From NCBI GenBank assembly GCA_016185125.1, contig JACPOC010000002.1, positions 1-64,000 of the forward strand: a stretch of 64,000 nucleotides of DNA, read 5' to 3'. The position numbers were made by a program, and so were the translations under genes. The notes below the pieces were generated by a model. It was not told the origin of the DNA. It made no database searches and saw only the letters and a list, made by a program, of their open reading frames with translations. Numbering within the stretch: the first letter of the stretch is position 1; each line of letters starts with the position of its first letter. Source of the DNA: Bacteroidota bacterium (GTDB taxonomy: Bacteria; Bacteroidota; Bacteroidia; B-17B0; Aurantibacillaceae). Below, piece after piece: positions 8,261 through 17,821 of this stretch.

Positions 8261-9781
8261 ATGGCAATAATAAATTCCATAGCAAGTTGGCTGCTTAAAA
8301 AACGCATGCATCAGATAGAATTGTTTATTAAATACCCCATTGATGTGCAGCACGAATGGCTTCACACCTTATTAGAACAGGCAAAAGACACAGAGTACGG
8401 ATTAAAATATAATTTCGCGGATATTAAAAATTACGAGCAGTTTAAAAAAACTGTTCCGGTTAATGATTACGAATCGTTAAAGCCCTACATTGAAAGAACA
8501 CGCAAGGGAGAACAAAATTTAATATGGCCTTCAGAAATAAAATGGTTCGCAAAAAGTAGCGGCACTACCGATAAGAGTAAATTTATTCCGGTAAGCAAAG
8601 AGAGTTTGGATGGTTGCAACTATCACGGTGGTCGTGATATGGTTACGTTATATTGTTATAATTATCCCGATACACAATTGTTTTCCGGAAAAAGTTTAGG
8701 CCTAGGCGGAAGTTTTAAAGAAGATCATTTTGGAGATTATCATTCCTTTCACGGAGATGTTAGCGCCATCATCATACAAAATATGCCTCTATGGGCCGAG
8801 TTTTTCAGAGCGCCGGAAGCCAGTATTGCTTTAATGTCGGAATGGGAAACCAAGCTGGAAAGTATTGCTGAAAGTATGATGAATGAAAATGTAACCAGCC
8901 TTGCGGGAGTTCCGAGCTGGATGTTGGTACTTTTAAAACGTATACTGGAAAAGAAAAACGCAAAAACAATTCATGAGGTATGGCCTAACCTTGAAGTTTA
9001 TTTTCATGGCGGCGTAAGTTTTGCGCCTTATAAAGAACAATTTATAAAACTGTTTGGCAATGATAAAGTAAATTTCCTGCAACTCTATAACGCTTCCGAA
9101 GGCTTTTTTGGAATACAGGATCAGCCTAACAGCGATGAAATGTTATTGATGCTTGACTACGGAATACATTACGAATTTATTGATCTGGCAAATTGGGCTA
9201 AAGGAGATTTTTCTAAAACCATCAATTTAGAAGAAGTTAAAAAAGATACCGATTATGCCGTTATAATTACTACAAACGCAGGGCTGTGGCGTTACCAATT
9301 GGGAGATGTTATTCACTTTACAAGCACCAATCCTTATCGCTTTAAAATTTCAGGGCGCACCAAGCAAAATATAAATGTTTTTGGCGAAGAGTTAATGGTT
9401 CATAACGCCGACAAAGCCATTGAAGTCGCCTGCGAAAAAACAAGCGCCTTGGTAAAAGATTATACAGTTGCTCCCGTGTTTATGCAAAATAATTCAGGCG
9501 CGCATGAGTGGTTGATTGAATTTGAAAAAGAGCCCGCTAATTTTGAATTCTTTGTTTCTACTTTGGATGACTCTTTAAAAAAACAAAACAGCGATTACGA
9601 AGCGAAACGTTATAATAATTTTATACTGCACTTGCCGGAAGTTAAAAAACTGCCGCAGGATTCATTTTACAAATGGTTAAAGGCTAATGATAAATTAGGC
9701 GGACAATATAAAGTGCCGCGCCTTAGCAACGACCGTAAAATACTGGAAGAAATTCTGAATCTTTCTAAAGCCACCGCTTAA
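8261..9781 (+). CDS. GH3 auxin-responsive promoter family protein
   Basis: The protein has 506 residues and aligns in character with bacterial members of the GH3 family of acyl-adenylating enzymes, distant relatives of plant acyl-acid amido synthetases. Visible motifs are the phosphate-binding FAKSSGTTDKSKFIPVS (the P-loop-like SSGTT), FHGGVSF, YNASEGFFGIQ and LWRYQLGDVIHFTS, then SGRTKQNINVFGEEL near the C-terminal subdomain hinge. It probably activates a carboxylic acid with ATP; the substrate in bacteria is not established. It starts 35 bases after the PolX-like gene on the same strand and may share its transcript. Confidence 0.9.
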   Translation: MAIINSIASWLLKKRMHQIELFIKYPIDVQHEWLHTLLEQAKDTEYGLKYNFADIKNYEQFKKTVPVNDYESLKPYIERTRKGEQNLIWPSEIKWFAKSSGTTDKSKFIPVSKESLDGCNYHGGRDMVTLYCYNYPDTQLFSGKSLGLGGSFKEDHFGDYHSFHGDVSAIIIQNMPLWAEFFRAPEASIALMSEWETKLESIAESMMNENVTSLAGVPSWMLVLLKRILEKKNAKTIHEVWPNLEVYFHGGVSFAPYKEQFIKLFGNDKVNFLQLYNASEGFFGIQDQPNSDEMLLMLDYGIHYEFIDLANWAKGDFSKTINLEEVKKDTDYAVIITTNAGLWRYQLGDVIHFTSTNPYRFKISGRTKQNINVFGEELMVHNADKAIEVACEKTSALVKDYTVAPVFMQNNSGAHEWLIEFEKEPANFEFFVSTLDDSLKKQNSDYEAKRYNNFILHLPEVKKLPQDSFYKWLKANDKLGGQYKVPRLSNDRKILEEILNLSKATA

Positions 9782-9863
9782 AAACACAAAGAGGCATAAT
9801 GATCTGGGTTTTATTTTTGAAGCAGACGAATGCAAGCATTTTTTTTGTAAATTAGTGTTATCA

Positions 9864-10652
9864 GTGGCGAAGCTTTACAGCATACTTCTTGTTTTTTTAT
9901 TCACCTCTTTTATTAAGGAGGAAAAGCCAACACGTTTTGTAATTAAAACACCGCTGAATTATTTTGCAACCGATAACATGGCCAATGTATATGCGGTTAA
10001 TAATGACGAGCTGATAAAATTTCTGCCTTCAGGCAAATATTTTGCGCGTTACAGTAACTTAAAACTTGGCAGCATTACTACTCTTGATGCCACCAACCCC
10101 TTAAAGCTTATTTTATACTATCGCGATTTTCAGCAGATTGTTTTTTTAGACAATCAGCTTTCTCAAACCAGTGAGCCTGTTTCGCTTGAAAAATTAGGGT
10201 ATGAACAAACTGATCTTGTGTGTGCCAGCGCTAATAATGGTTTCTGGCTCTATAACAAACAAAATAACGAGCTAATCCGTTTTAATGAAAACACTAAAAA
10301 AATAGCTTCGACCGGTAATTTAAAACAGGTGCTGCAAACTGATTTGAATCCGGATTTTATGTTGGAGCATAACGGTTGGTTATTTTTAAATAGTCCTGCT
10401 ACAGGAATTTATGTATTTGATATTTTCGGTGCTTTTAGTAAAGTAATCGCACTTAAAAATTTGAAAAGCTTTCAGGTAAATGAGGACATCATTTATTATA
10501 AAAAGGATAGCAGTTTGTGCAGCTATAATTTTAAATTATTTGAAGACGCTTGTAAAACCATTCCGGGTAACGCTAATTGTCTAAAAATAGAGTTCAATAA
10601 AAATAAAATATACTGCGGGTTTAAAGATTCGGTGGTGGTACACTCTAATTAA
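9864..10652 (+). CDS. Hypothetical exported protein, propeller-like
   Basis: About 262 residues with a hydrophobic N-terminus (LYSILLVFLFTSFI). The rest is rich in short beta-strand segments such as YFATDNMANVYAVNNDELIKF and GFWLYNKQNNELIRF, spaced as in a small beta-propeller. I recognise no catalytic motif. The start is uncertain: GTG at 9864 keeps a compact signal sequence, while GTG at 9855 would add three residues. A T-run/TTTG stretch lies just upstream. It follows the GH3 gene by about 80 bases, a context that may be conserved, but I cannot test that here. Confidence 0.6.
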   Translation: MAKLYSILLVFLFTSFIKEEKPTRFVIKTPLNYFATDNMANVYAVNNDELIKFLPSGKYFARYSNLKLGSITTLDATNPLKLILYYRDFQQIVFLDNQLSQTSEPVSLEKLGYEQTDLVCASANNGFWLYNKQNNELIRFNENTKKIASTGNLKQVLQTDLNPDFMLEHNGWLFLNSPATGIYVFDIFGAFSKVIALKNLKSFQVNEDIIYYKKDSSLCSYNFKLFEDACKTIPGNANCLKIEFNKNKIYCGFKDSVVVHSN

Positions 10653-10726
10653 AAGCAAATATCTGTCTTATTAAAGCTTAAAACACTATTTAACATTAAA
10701 CCCTTCTAAAAACCCCGTCACTTAGC

Positions 10727-10734
10727 TATATTTG
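10727..10734 (+). promoter_or_regulatory. -7 box TATATTTG upstream of the DUF4175 gene
   Basis: A perfect TAnnTTTG octamer lies about 50 bases before the ATG at 10784, in a 130-base intergenic gap. No convincing -33 TTG is present at the expected distance. Confidence 0.45.
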
Positions 10735-10783
10735 TATAATGCGATTAATTATGGAATAATTTCCTGCGCGCATCTCAATATTG

Positions 10784-13700
10784 ATGGCCAACACTGAAAA
10801 TATACTGATCAACAAGCTGGATGAATTTATCCGCAAGTTTTATAAAAATCAGCTTTTAAAAGGAGTTATTTACTCCAGCGGAATTTTAATGGCTTCTTTT
10901 TTATCGGTGGTTCTTCTTGAATATTTTGGTGAATTTAGTATTACCACCCGTACTATTTTATTTTTTGCTTTTTTAACAGCTACACTTTCTGTTTTAGGTA
11001 TTTATATTGCAGTTCCTTTATTAAAGCTGAATAAAATAGGAAAAATTATTTCATATCCGCAGGCAGCTGAAATTATTGGCGGTCATTTTTCTAACGTTCA
11101 GGATAAATTATTAAATGTTCTTCAACTTCAGAATAACAAAGTAATGGGCGGTTCAGATGAACTTTTACTAGCAAGCATCAACCAAAAAATTACCGAATTA
11201 AAACCCGTGCCTTTTGTTTCGGCTATTGATCTTAGCGACAATAAAAAATATTTAAAGTACACGATGCCCGTGATATTTTTATTTACCTGCATTTATCTTC
11301 TTTGGCCGCAGATCATTCATAAAAGCACCACCCGCTTATTTCACTACCAAACGTATTACGAAAAAGAAATGCCTTTTCATTTTGATATTCAGAATAAAAA
11401 TTTACAGGCATTACAAACTCAGGATTATAAACTTCAGGTTAAAATCAGCGGCAATCAAATTCCAAATGAGGTGTTCGTTAACATAAAAGGCATTGAATAT
11501 AAACTTGAAAAAGAAAATAATATTACATTTAATTACACCTTTAAAAATTTACAATCCAATACTGATTTTCAGTTAAGCGCGGCAGGTTTTAATTCTAAAG
11601 AATATACTTTAGAAGTGCTTCCGAAACCTTCACTGCTGCAGTTTAATTTACAGCTTATTTATCCTGCCTATCTTAACAAAGCCAATGAAAGCCTGAGCAA
11701 CAGCGGCGATCTTCAAATTCCTGCGGGCACAAAAGTTAACTGGGTATTTAATACAAGAAATACAGATAATTTACAATTGCGCTTTACCGATAGCACAGCT
11801 CTTCCGGCAAGAAATACCGAAAACCAGTTCAATTTTTCACGAAGATTTTTACAAAGCAATAATTACACCATCAAAGCTTCTAATCAGTTTATTAAATCAG
11901 CTCCCGATTCTGTTAACTACAGCATCAATGTTATTCCTGATCAGTATCCTACCATTGAGGTGAACGAAAAAACAGATTCACTTAATGCCAAAAATATTTA
12001 TTTCAGCGGCCAAATTAAAGACGACTATGGCTTTAATCATCTTAGCTTTTTTTATAAAAAATTCGGAAGTGATTCAACAGGCAAAACCAATGAAACATCC
12101 GGCAATTATCCGGTTACTATTAACCGCGCTCAAACTTCGCAACCTTACTTTTTTTATTTAGATGCTGCCAAATTTGATCTACAACCGGGCGATAAGATCG
12201 AATATTTTTTTGAAGTATATGATAACGATGGCGTGCATGGCTCTAAATCAGCCAAAACCCAACTCATGACGTTTAAGGCTCCAACCAAAGATGAAATAAA
12301 CGAGAGTACCGAAAAGAATAATACTGAAATAAAAAAAGATCTTGAAGAAAGTATCAAAAAAGCAAAACAACTTCAAAAGGATGTGAATGAACTTTCCAAA
12401 AAAATAAATGATAAAAAACAATTAGGCTACGAAGAGAAAAAGAAAATTGAAGACGTTCTGAAGAAACAAAATGAACTTCAAAACAAAATAGAAGAAATTA
12501 AACAGGAAAATCAGCAGAACAATCAACAGCAAAATGAATTTAGTCAAACCGATGAAAGCCTCATGGAAAAACAAAAGCAATTGGAGCAATTGTTTGAAAA
12601 CGTGATGACACCTGAAATGAAAAAACTGTTTGACGAGTTATACAAAATGCTTGACAAACTTGACAAAAATGAAGTGCAGCAAAAGTTGGACGAAATGAAA
12701 CTCTCCAACAAGGATATTGAAAAAGAACTAGATCGTAACCTGGAAGCTTTTAAGCAATTAGAAGTTGAACAAAAGATGCAGCAGGCAGTTGAAAAACTGG
12801 ATGAACTGAAAAAGAAAGAAGATGAACTGAACAAAGAAACTGAAAATAAAAAAGACGAAAAGAGTAAGGATAATAAAGACAGTAAATCAAAGGACGAAAA
12901 AAATAAAGAGCTTGAAAAAAAACAGGAAGACATTAAAAAAGAGTTTGATAAATTAAAAGAAGATCTTAAAGAGCTCGACAAAAAAAATAGCGAACTTGAA
13001 CAGCCCAACGCTTTGCCTAAAACTGAAGAAAAACAAAACGAGATCAGCAAAGAAATGCAAAACAGTTCGGAGGAACTAAACAAAGACAATAAGAAAAACG
13101 CTTCCAAATCGCAAAAAAGTGCCAGCGAAAAAATGGAACAGATGAAACAGGATATGGAAAAATCCATGGAAGAATCTGAAAAGCAACAGGAAGAAGAAAA
13201 TGCCCAGGCCTTGCGTCAGATTTTAGAAAACCTCTTGAACATTTCTTTTGCCCAGGAAGAATTGATAAAACAATTACCAAAAACACGCATTGATAATCCG
13301 CAGTACATTAAGATCCCCCAGGAACAAAATAAATTAAAAGACGACAGTAAAATTATTGAAGATAGCTTGCTTGCCCTTAGTAAACGCGTTCCAAAAATAA
13401 GCTCCATGGTTAACCGCGAAATAAGCGCCATTAATATGAACATGGATAAAACCATAAAAGCACTTGCCGAGCGCAACACCGGCGATGCAAGTATGCGCAT
13501 GCAAAGCACAATGACTTCGGTAAACAATCTTGCTCTTTTATTAAATGAATCGCTGGAGCAAATGCAGGCTCAGATGAAAGCACAGAAAAACGCAAAACCC
13601 GGAAGCGGAAAATGTAAAAAGCCCGGCGGAAAAGGTCAAAATCCTTCCGACGGACCTCCAATGCCGAGCATGCGAAAATTACAGGAGCAACTAAATCAGC

Positions 13701-14251
13701 AATTGCAACAATTAAAAGATGCGCTCCAAAAAGGTCAAAAACCCGGAGGAGATAAACCCGGCGATAAAAAAGGACAGAAGCCCGGCAGTGGTTTGGGTCA
13801 GAATGGAAACACGGGCTCAGGAATGATGCCCGGCAGCAGCGAGCAAATGGCTAAACTGGCCGCTCAGCAAGAAGCCCTGCGCAGGCAAATGCAGGCCATG
13901 ATGGATAAAATGAAAAATAAAGGCAAAAATCCGGGTGGAGATATTGCCGATATGATGGAACAAACCGAAAAAGACATTGTAAATAAGCAAATCAGCAACC
14001 AAACCATGAAGCGGCAACAAGAAATTTTAGGAAAGCTGTTGGAAAGCGAAAAAGCCGAGCGCGAAAGGGAACAAGATGAGCAACGCAAAAGTAATGAGGC
14101 AAAAAATGATAATTTAAGCAACCCTGCGCAGTTTTTAGAGTATAAAAGACTAAAGGAGAAGGAAATGGAGTTGCTGAATACGGTTCCTCCAAGTTTAACG
14201 CCTTATTATAAAGAAAAAGTAAATAACTATTTTAACAGCGTAAATAAATAA
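10784..14251 (+). CDS. Large membrane-anchored coiled-coil protein, DUF4175 type
   Basis: The 1155-residue protein begins with two transmembrane segments (about residues 26-48 and 57-82) and a third near 160-180. A long beta-rich region follows to ~500. The C-terminal half is extremely charged: a Lys/Glu/Gln coiled coil from ~510 to 810, then Gly/Pro/Lys/Gln-rich linkers with repeated Met/Gln helices. This layout matches the DUF4175 family of Bacteroidota; no enzymatic activity is known to me. ATG 10784 is preferred over TTG 10781. The stop overlaps the start of the RsbW-like kinase gene (TAATG), implying translational coupling. Confidence 0.8.
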   Translation: MANTENILINKLDEFIRKFYKNQLLKGVIYSSGILMASFLSVVLLEYFGEFSITTRTILFFAFLTATLSVLGIYIAVPLLKLNKIGKIISYPQAAEIIGGHFSNVQDKLLNVLQLQNNKVMGGSDELLLASINQKITELKPVPFVSAIDLSDNKKYLKYTMPVIFLFTCIYLLWPQIIHKSTTRLFHYQTYYEKEMPFHFDIQNKNLQALQTQDYKLQVKISGNQIPNEVFVNIKGIEYKLEKENNITFNYTFKNLQSNTDFQLSAAGFNSKEYTLEVLPKPSLLQFNLQLIYPAYLNKANESLSNSGDLQIPAGTKVNWVFNTRNTDNLQLRFTDSTALPARNTENQFNFSRRFLQSNNYTIKASNQFIKSAPDSVNYSINVIPDQYPTIEVNEKTDSLNAKNIYFSGQIKDDYGFNHLSFFYKKFGSDSTGKTNETSGNYPVTINRAQTSQPYFFYLDAAKFDLQPGDKIEYFFEVYDNDGVHGSKSAKTQLMTFKAPTKDEINESTEKNNTEIKKDLEESIKKAKQLQKDVNELSKKINDKKQLGYEEKKKIEDVLKKQNELQNKIEEIKQENQQNNQQQNEFSQTDESLMEKQKQLEQLFENVMTPEMKKLFDELYKMLDKLDKNEVQQKLDEMKLSNKDIEKELDRNLEAFKQLEVEQKMQQAVEKLDELKKKEDELNKETENKKDEKSKDNKDSKSKDEKNKELEKKQEDIKKEFDKLKEDLKELDKKNSELEQPNALPKTEEKQNEISKEMQNSSEELNKDNKKNASKSQKSASEKMEQMKQDMEKSMEESEKQQEEENAQALRQILENLLNISFAQEELIKQLPKTRIDNPQYIKIPQEQNKLKDDSKIIEDSLLALSKRVPKISSMVNREISAINMNMDKTIKALAERNTGDASMRMQSTMTSVNNLALLLNESLEQMQAQMKAQKNAKPGSGKCKKPGGKGQNPSDGPPMPSMRKLQEQLNQQLQQLKDALQKGQKPGGDKPGDKKGQKPGSGLGQNGNTGSGMMPGSSEQMAKLAAQQEALRRQMQAMMDKMKNKGKNPGGDIADMMEQTEKDIVNKQISNQTMKRQQEILGKLLESEKAEREREQDEQRKSNEAKNDNLSNPAQFLEYKRLKEKEMELLNTVPPSLTPYYKEKVNNYFNSVNK

Positions 14252-14658
14252 TGGTACCTGCGAAAGGAGAAAGTTTGAAAATCAACTCAAAATCAGATAA
14301 TATTAGGCTTGTAGAGCGTTTGGTAGACGATGTTTGCCATACCTATAACGTTAACGAAGATAGTTATGGAAACATACTTATTGCCGTTACCGAAGCTGTT
14401 AACAATGCCATCCATCATGGCAATCAAAACAATCCCGATAAATTTGTTCAGATTGGATTTGAAACCGAAAACAAGCAGCTTATTTTTAATATAAAAGATG
14501 AAGGCCCGGGATTTGATTATCAGAATCTTCCCGACCCCACAGATCCTAACAATGTGGATAAGATCAATGGCCGCGGCGTGTTTTTAATGAAACATTTGGC
14601 CGATAAGCTTGAATTTAAAAATAACGGGCAAGAAGTTTCTCTGGCCTTTAATAATTGA
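14251..14658 (+). CDS. RsbW-like ATP-binding serine kinase (anti-sigma type)
   Basis: The protein has 135 residues and is a stand-alone GHKL ATPase domain. The N box is AVTEAVNNAIHHGN, the G1 box DEGPGFD, and the G2 box GRGVFLMKHLAD. There is no histidine phosphoacceptor domain, so it fits the RsbW/SpoIIAB serine kinase family, which phosphorylates an STAS antagonist or binds a sigma factor. No STAS or sigma gene lies next to it. Its ATG overlaps the stop of the DUF4175 gene, so the two should be made together. Its target is unknown. Confidence 0.88.
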   Translation: MVPAKGESLKINSKSDNIRLVERLVDDVCHTYNVNEDSYGNILIAVTEAVNNAIHHGNQNNPDKFVQIGFETENKQLIFNIKDEGPGFDYQNLPDPTDPNNVDKINGRGVFLMKHLADKLEFKNNGQEVSLAFNN

Positions 14659-14750
14659 GTTTTTTAATCGCCTTTCGCTTAAAACTCTGTTACCAAATTT
14701 TCTTAAAATAGTTCATCATCCTTAAAAACGGATTATCTTTAAATATTCCT

Positions 14751-16577
14751 TTGAATAGCTATTTTAAATATCTCAGTTTATTTTTACTTGCTTTGGCATT
14801 TAATTATTCATTTTCGCAAAAAAATCAAAACGCCGAAAAACTCGCTCTTCAATATTTTGAGCAAAAAGAATTCGACAAGGCAAACGTGTATTTCGAAAAT
14901 ATGTTTGAAGAAAATCCTGACATTTGGTTTTCCTACTATTACAAAAGTTTAGTGGCCGTGAAAGATTTTTCAAAAGCGGAAAAGATTACCAAAAAACAAT
15001 TGAAGGCAAATAAAGCAAATGTATATCTCTATGTATATTTAGGCCGCATCTATAAAATTCAAAACGAAGAAAAGAAAGAAAAAGAGGCTTACCAAAAAGC
15101 TATTAAAGAACTATTACCTGTACAAGGTTATGCCGATGCGCTTGCCCACGCCTTTATGGAAGATGGTCTTTACGATTACGCGATAGAAACTTATAACAAA
15201 GCCCGTACAAAAGATTATCCTTACTTCTACGAACGCGCCGAAGTATATAAACAAAAAAACGATTTAAAGTTAATGATTAACGAATACCTTGATGCCCTTG
15301 AATTCAGGGAAACAGAGATCATGACGGTACAAACCAATTTACAAAATTCATTAGGTTACGATGATGAAGAAGGCGGCATAAAAAATCCTTTGCTTAAACA
15401 GGAATTGCAAAAACGCATTCAAAAAAATCCTGATAAAATTGTATTGACGGAATTTTTAATTTTTATTCAGAAGCAGCAAAAAGATTTTGATGGCGCTTTT
15501 GTTCAAAGCCGTGCATTAGATAAAAGAAACAATGAACAAGGCCAAAGACTTTTTGATCTCGCAAAAATTTGTGTCAGCAATCAAAATTGGGAAGTAGCTC
15601 AGCGTTGCTATGAATATATTATCGAAAAAGGATCGTCTAATTTTTATTACGATGCCGCTTCGGTAGATGTTTTAGGTGTGGAATATTTGGCGGTTACACA
15701 AAAGCCGCAGCCAAAACCGGAAGAACTCACCGCTTTGGAAAGCAAACTTTTAAAAGCAAAAGAAAAATACAGCAACAGTAGTTTAAATACACAAATAGTA
15801 AAAAATCTTGCTTTACTTAAAGCGTACTATTTAAATCAACCGGCTGTTGCCATAGATCTACTAGAGGAATTAGTTAATCAGGCTGGCCTGGATGCCGTTA
15901 GTAAAGCCGAATACAAAACAATGTTGGCAGACATTTATTTAATTAAAGGCGATATATGGGAAGCATCACTTTTATATTCCCAGGTAGAAAAAGATTTTAA
16001 GTACGAAGCAATTGGACAGGAAGCTAAATTTAAAAATGCCAAGCTTAGTTTTTATGCCGGCGATTTTAAATGGGCTAAAACACAAGCCGATGTTTTAAAA
16101 GGAGCCACTACAAAATTAATTGCAAACGACGCTCTTGATCTGAGCTTGATTATTACGGATGCCATTGGAGTTGACACCAACGATCTTCCTCTGAAATTAT
16201 TTGCAAGCGCCGAATTAATGATCCTTCAGCACAAATACGATCAGGCAATTGCGCGGATGGACAGCGTGAATCAGCTCTTCAGTAAAAATACGCTGGGAGA
16301 TGATATTTATTATAAAAAAGCGCAGATTTTTTTAAACTTAGGAAAATATGCCGAAGCAGAGGCCATGTACAAAAACATCGTAGAATTTTTTCCAACCGAT
16401 TTATATGGCGATGACGCGCAATTTAAATTAGCGGAATTATATGAAAAAAGATTATTGGATAAAGAGAAAGCAAAAACTTCGTATCAGGAAGTATTAACCA
16501 AATACCCGGGAAGTATTTATGTGGTGGAAGCCCGCAAACGTTATAGAAATTTGCGCGGCGATGGTTTAAGTAATTAA
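14751..16577 (+). CDS. Exported tetratricopeptide-repeat protein
   Basis: This 608-residue protein has a signal peptide (YLSLFLLALAFNYSFSQ) and TPR-type helical repeats along most of its length, for example ALQYFEQKEFDKANVYFENM near residue 31 and EAMYKNIVEFFPTDLYGDDAQFKLAELYEKR near the C-terminus. Such repeats mediate protein interaction, and in Bacteroidota this class often sits in the periplasm with envelope assembly machinery. The start is TTG 14751, because no ATG precedes the signal peptide in frame; a TATCTTTA sequence just upstream may be its -7 element. It ends one base before the convergent pabB-like gene. Confidence 0.8.
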   Translation: MNSYFKYLSLFLLALAFNYSFSQKNQNAEKLALQYFEQKEFDKANVYFENMFEENPDIWFSYYYKSLVAVKDFSKAEKITKKQLKANKANVYLYVYLGRIYKIQNEEKKEKEAYQKAIKELLPVQGYADALAHAFMEDGLYDYAIETYNKARTKDYPYFYERAEVYKQKNDLKLMINEYLDALEFRETEIMTVQTNLQNSLGYDDEEGGIKNPLLKQELQKRIQKNPDKIVLTEFLIFIQKQQKDFDGAFVQSRALDKRNNEQGQRLFDLAKICVSNQNWEVAQRCYEYIIEKGSSNFYYDAASVDVLGVEYLAVTQKPQPKPEELTALESKLLKAKEKYSNSSLNTQIVKNLALLKAYYLNQPAVAIDLLEELVNQAGLDAVSKAEYKTMLADIYLIKGDIWEASLLYSQVEKDFKYEAIGQEAKFKNAKLSFYAGDFKWAKTQADVLKGATTKLIANDALDLSLIITDAIGVDTNDLPLKLFASAELMILQHKYDQAIARMDSVNQLFSKNTLGDDIYYKKAQIFLNLGKYAEAEAMYKNIVEFFPTDLYGDDAQFKLAELYEKRLLDKEKAKTSYQEVLTKYPGSIYVVEARKRYRNLRGDGLSN

Positions 16578-16578
16578 A

Positions 16579-17670
16579 TTATTCTATTTCGGCATTCAGT
16601 GCCATTAGCATAGCATTCGCTTTTAAAAGACATTCTTCATACTCTTGTTCAGGCTTGCACAAATGCGTAATGGCACTTCCTACAGTAAAACTCAAATATT
16701 TTTTTTCCTCGTCGTAAAAAATGCTTCTTATTAAAACGCTGAGATCAAAATCGCCATTCTCTTGCATATATCCCAAACATCCTGAGTAAGGCCCGCGCTT
16801 GTATACTTCGTACTTGTCAATTAATTCCATGGCTTTAATCTTTGGCGCACCTGTCATACTCGCCATTGGAAAAGTGGCTTCTAAAATATCATCAAACGTA
16901 ACCTCCTCCTTTAGTTCGCAACTAACGGTACTCACCATTTGATGCACCTGAAGATAAGACTCAATGTCGTATAGTTTTTCAACCTTAACAGTACCTTTTT
17001 TTGCAATTTTTGAAAGATCATTTCTGCAAACATCCACAATCATTACATTTTCTGTCCGCTCTTTTAAACTGTTTTGCAATGCTAATTTTATTGAAAGATC
17101 TTCTTCATGAGTAGCTCCTCTTTTCGCGGTTCCTTTGATGGGTTTTGTAATTAATTTATTGCCGCGTTTCAATAAAAATAACTCCGGGCTTGAAGAAATA
17201 ATATACTGATTATTTATTTTGGCAATTGCAGAATAAGGTGCTTTGCTGATAGCGTTTAATTTTTTATAAATCGCAAAAGGATCAATGGTAATGTCCCGAG
17301 CTTCAAAAGTAATACAATAATTAATTTCATAAATATCCCCTTGTTGAATATGTTCTTTTAACCGCTTTACGGCTTTTATATAATCTTCCTTGCTAACGGT
17401 TTGCTTTATGCGTATTTTTTCTTGTAAAACAACTTCTTTATCCATAAAATGTTCATCAGAAAAATATTCCATCATTTTTACTTCAGTTTTCATTGGAAAA
17501 TAAACCACATTTTTATGCGCATCATTCGCTCGGTTATAATCGTAATTGATAAAGATCATTTTATCTCCGCCCTCCGCTATACAGTTTTTGTGTTCTATAA
17601 ATGTTTTACACTTAAATCCAGCGGGTGAATTATTACCGGAAGTACCCAGAAAAAAGGGGAAATTCTTCAT
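16579..17670 (-). CDS. pabB: Aminodeoxychorismate synthase component I-like chorismate-binding enzyme
   Basis: The 363-residue protein has a full C-terminal chorismate-binding domain with EINYC, SSSPELFL, TKPIKGTAKRG, ENVMIVDVCRNDLS, VHQMVSTV, TFPMASMTGAPK and GPYSGCLGY. The PIKGT motif and short N-terminal lobe favour PabB, which makes 4-amino-4-deoxychorismate for folate, over anthranilate synthase TrpE. No glutaminase or lyase gene is adjacent. It faces the TPR gene with a one-base gap and is transcribed away from mqnC. PabB is the best call, with another chorismate-utilising enzyme as the alternative. Confidence 0.85.
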   Translation of the reverse strand: MKNFPFFLGTSGNNSPAGFKCKTFIEHKNCIAEGGDKMIFINYDYNRANDAHKNVVYFPMKTEVKMMEYFSDEHFMDKEVVLQEKIRIKQTVSKEDYIKAVKRLKEHIQQGDIYEINYCITFEARDITIDPFAIYKKLNAISKAPYSAIAKINNQYIISSSPELFLLKRGNKLITKPIKGTAKRGATHEEDLSIKLALQNSLKERTENVMIVDVCRNDLSKIAKKGTVKVEKLYDIESYLQVHQMVSTVSCELKEEVTFDDILEATFPMASMTGAPKIKAMELIDKYEVYKRGPYSGCLGYMQENGDFDLSVLIRSIFYDEEKKYLSFTVGSAITHLCKPEQEYEECLLKANAMLMALNAEIE

Positions 17671-17749
17671 ACAATAAAGTACATAAAATTACATCTGTTC
17701 AAGGGTGAAGTTAGTAAAATCTTCTTAAGCCCAACTTATAACATTATTT

Positions 17750-17782
17750 AAGCCCTGTTCTTAATGGAACGGGGCTTTTTTG
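17750..17782 (+). terminator. Terminator-like hairpin upstream of mqnC
   Basis: AAGCCCTGTTC (17750-17760) pairs with GAACGGGGCTT (17767-17777) as an 11-bp stem with one T-G pair and a six-base loop, followed by TTTTTG. The T tract is only on the + strand, so it would stop + strand transcription. The only gene downstream on that strand is mqnC, whose -7 box lies just after it. It may insulate mqnC from read-through or act as a leader element if there is a more distal promoter. Confidence 0.65.
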
Positions 17783-17806
17783 TTATTATTAATAAACAAA
17801 GAATTG

Positions 17807-17814
17807 TAAATTTG
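17807..17814 (+). promoter_or_regulatory. -7 box TAAATTTG of mqnC
   Basis: A perfect TAnnTTTG octamer ends seven bases before the mqnC ATG at 17822, so the transcript would be leaderless or nearly so. A TTTG at 17779-17782 could be the -33 element, but the spacing of 24 is slightly long. Confidence 0.5.
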
Positions 17815-17821
17815 TATTACA

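Noticed and set aside
12544-13167. A 207-codon - strand ORF inside the DUF4175 gene
   Set aside because: It is the antisense of the Lys/Glu coiled-coil region, giving an artificial Ser/Phe/Leu-rich product.
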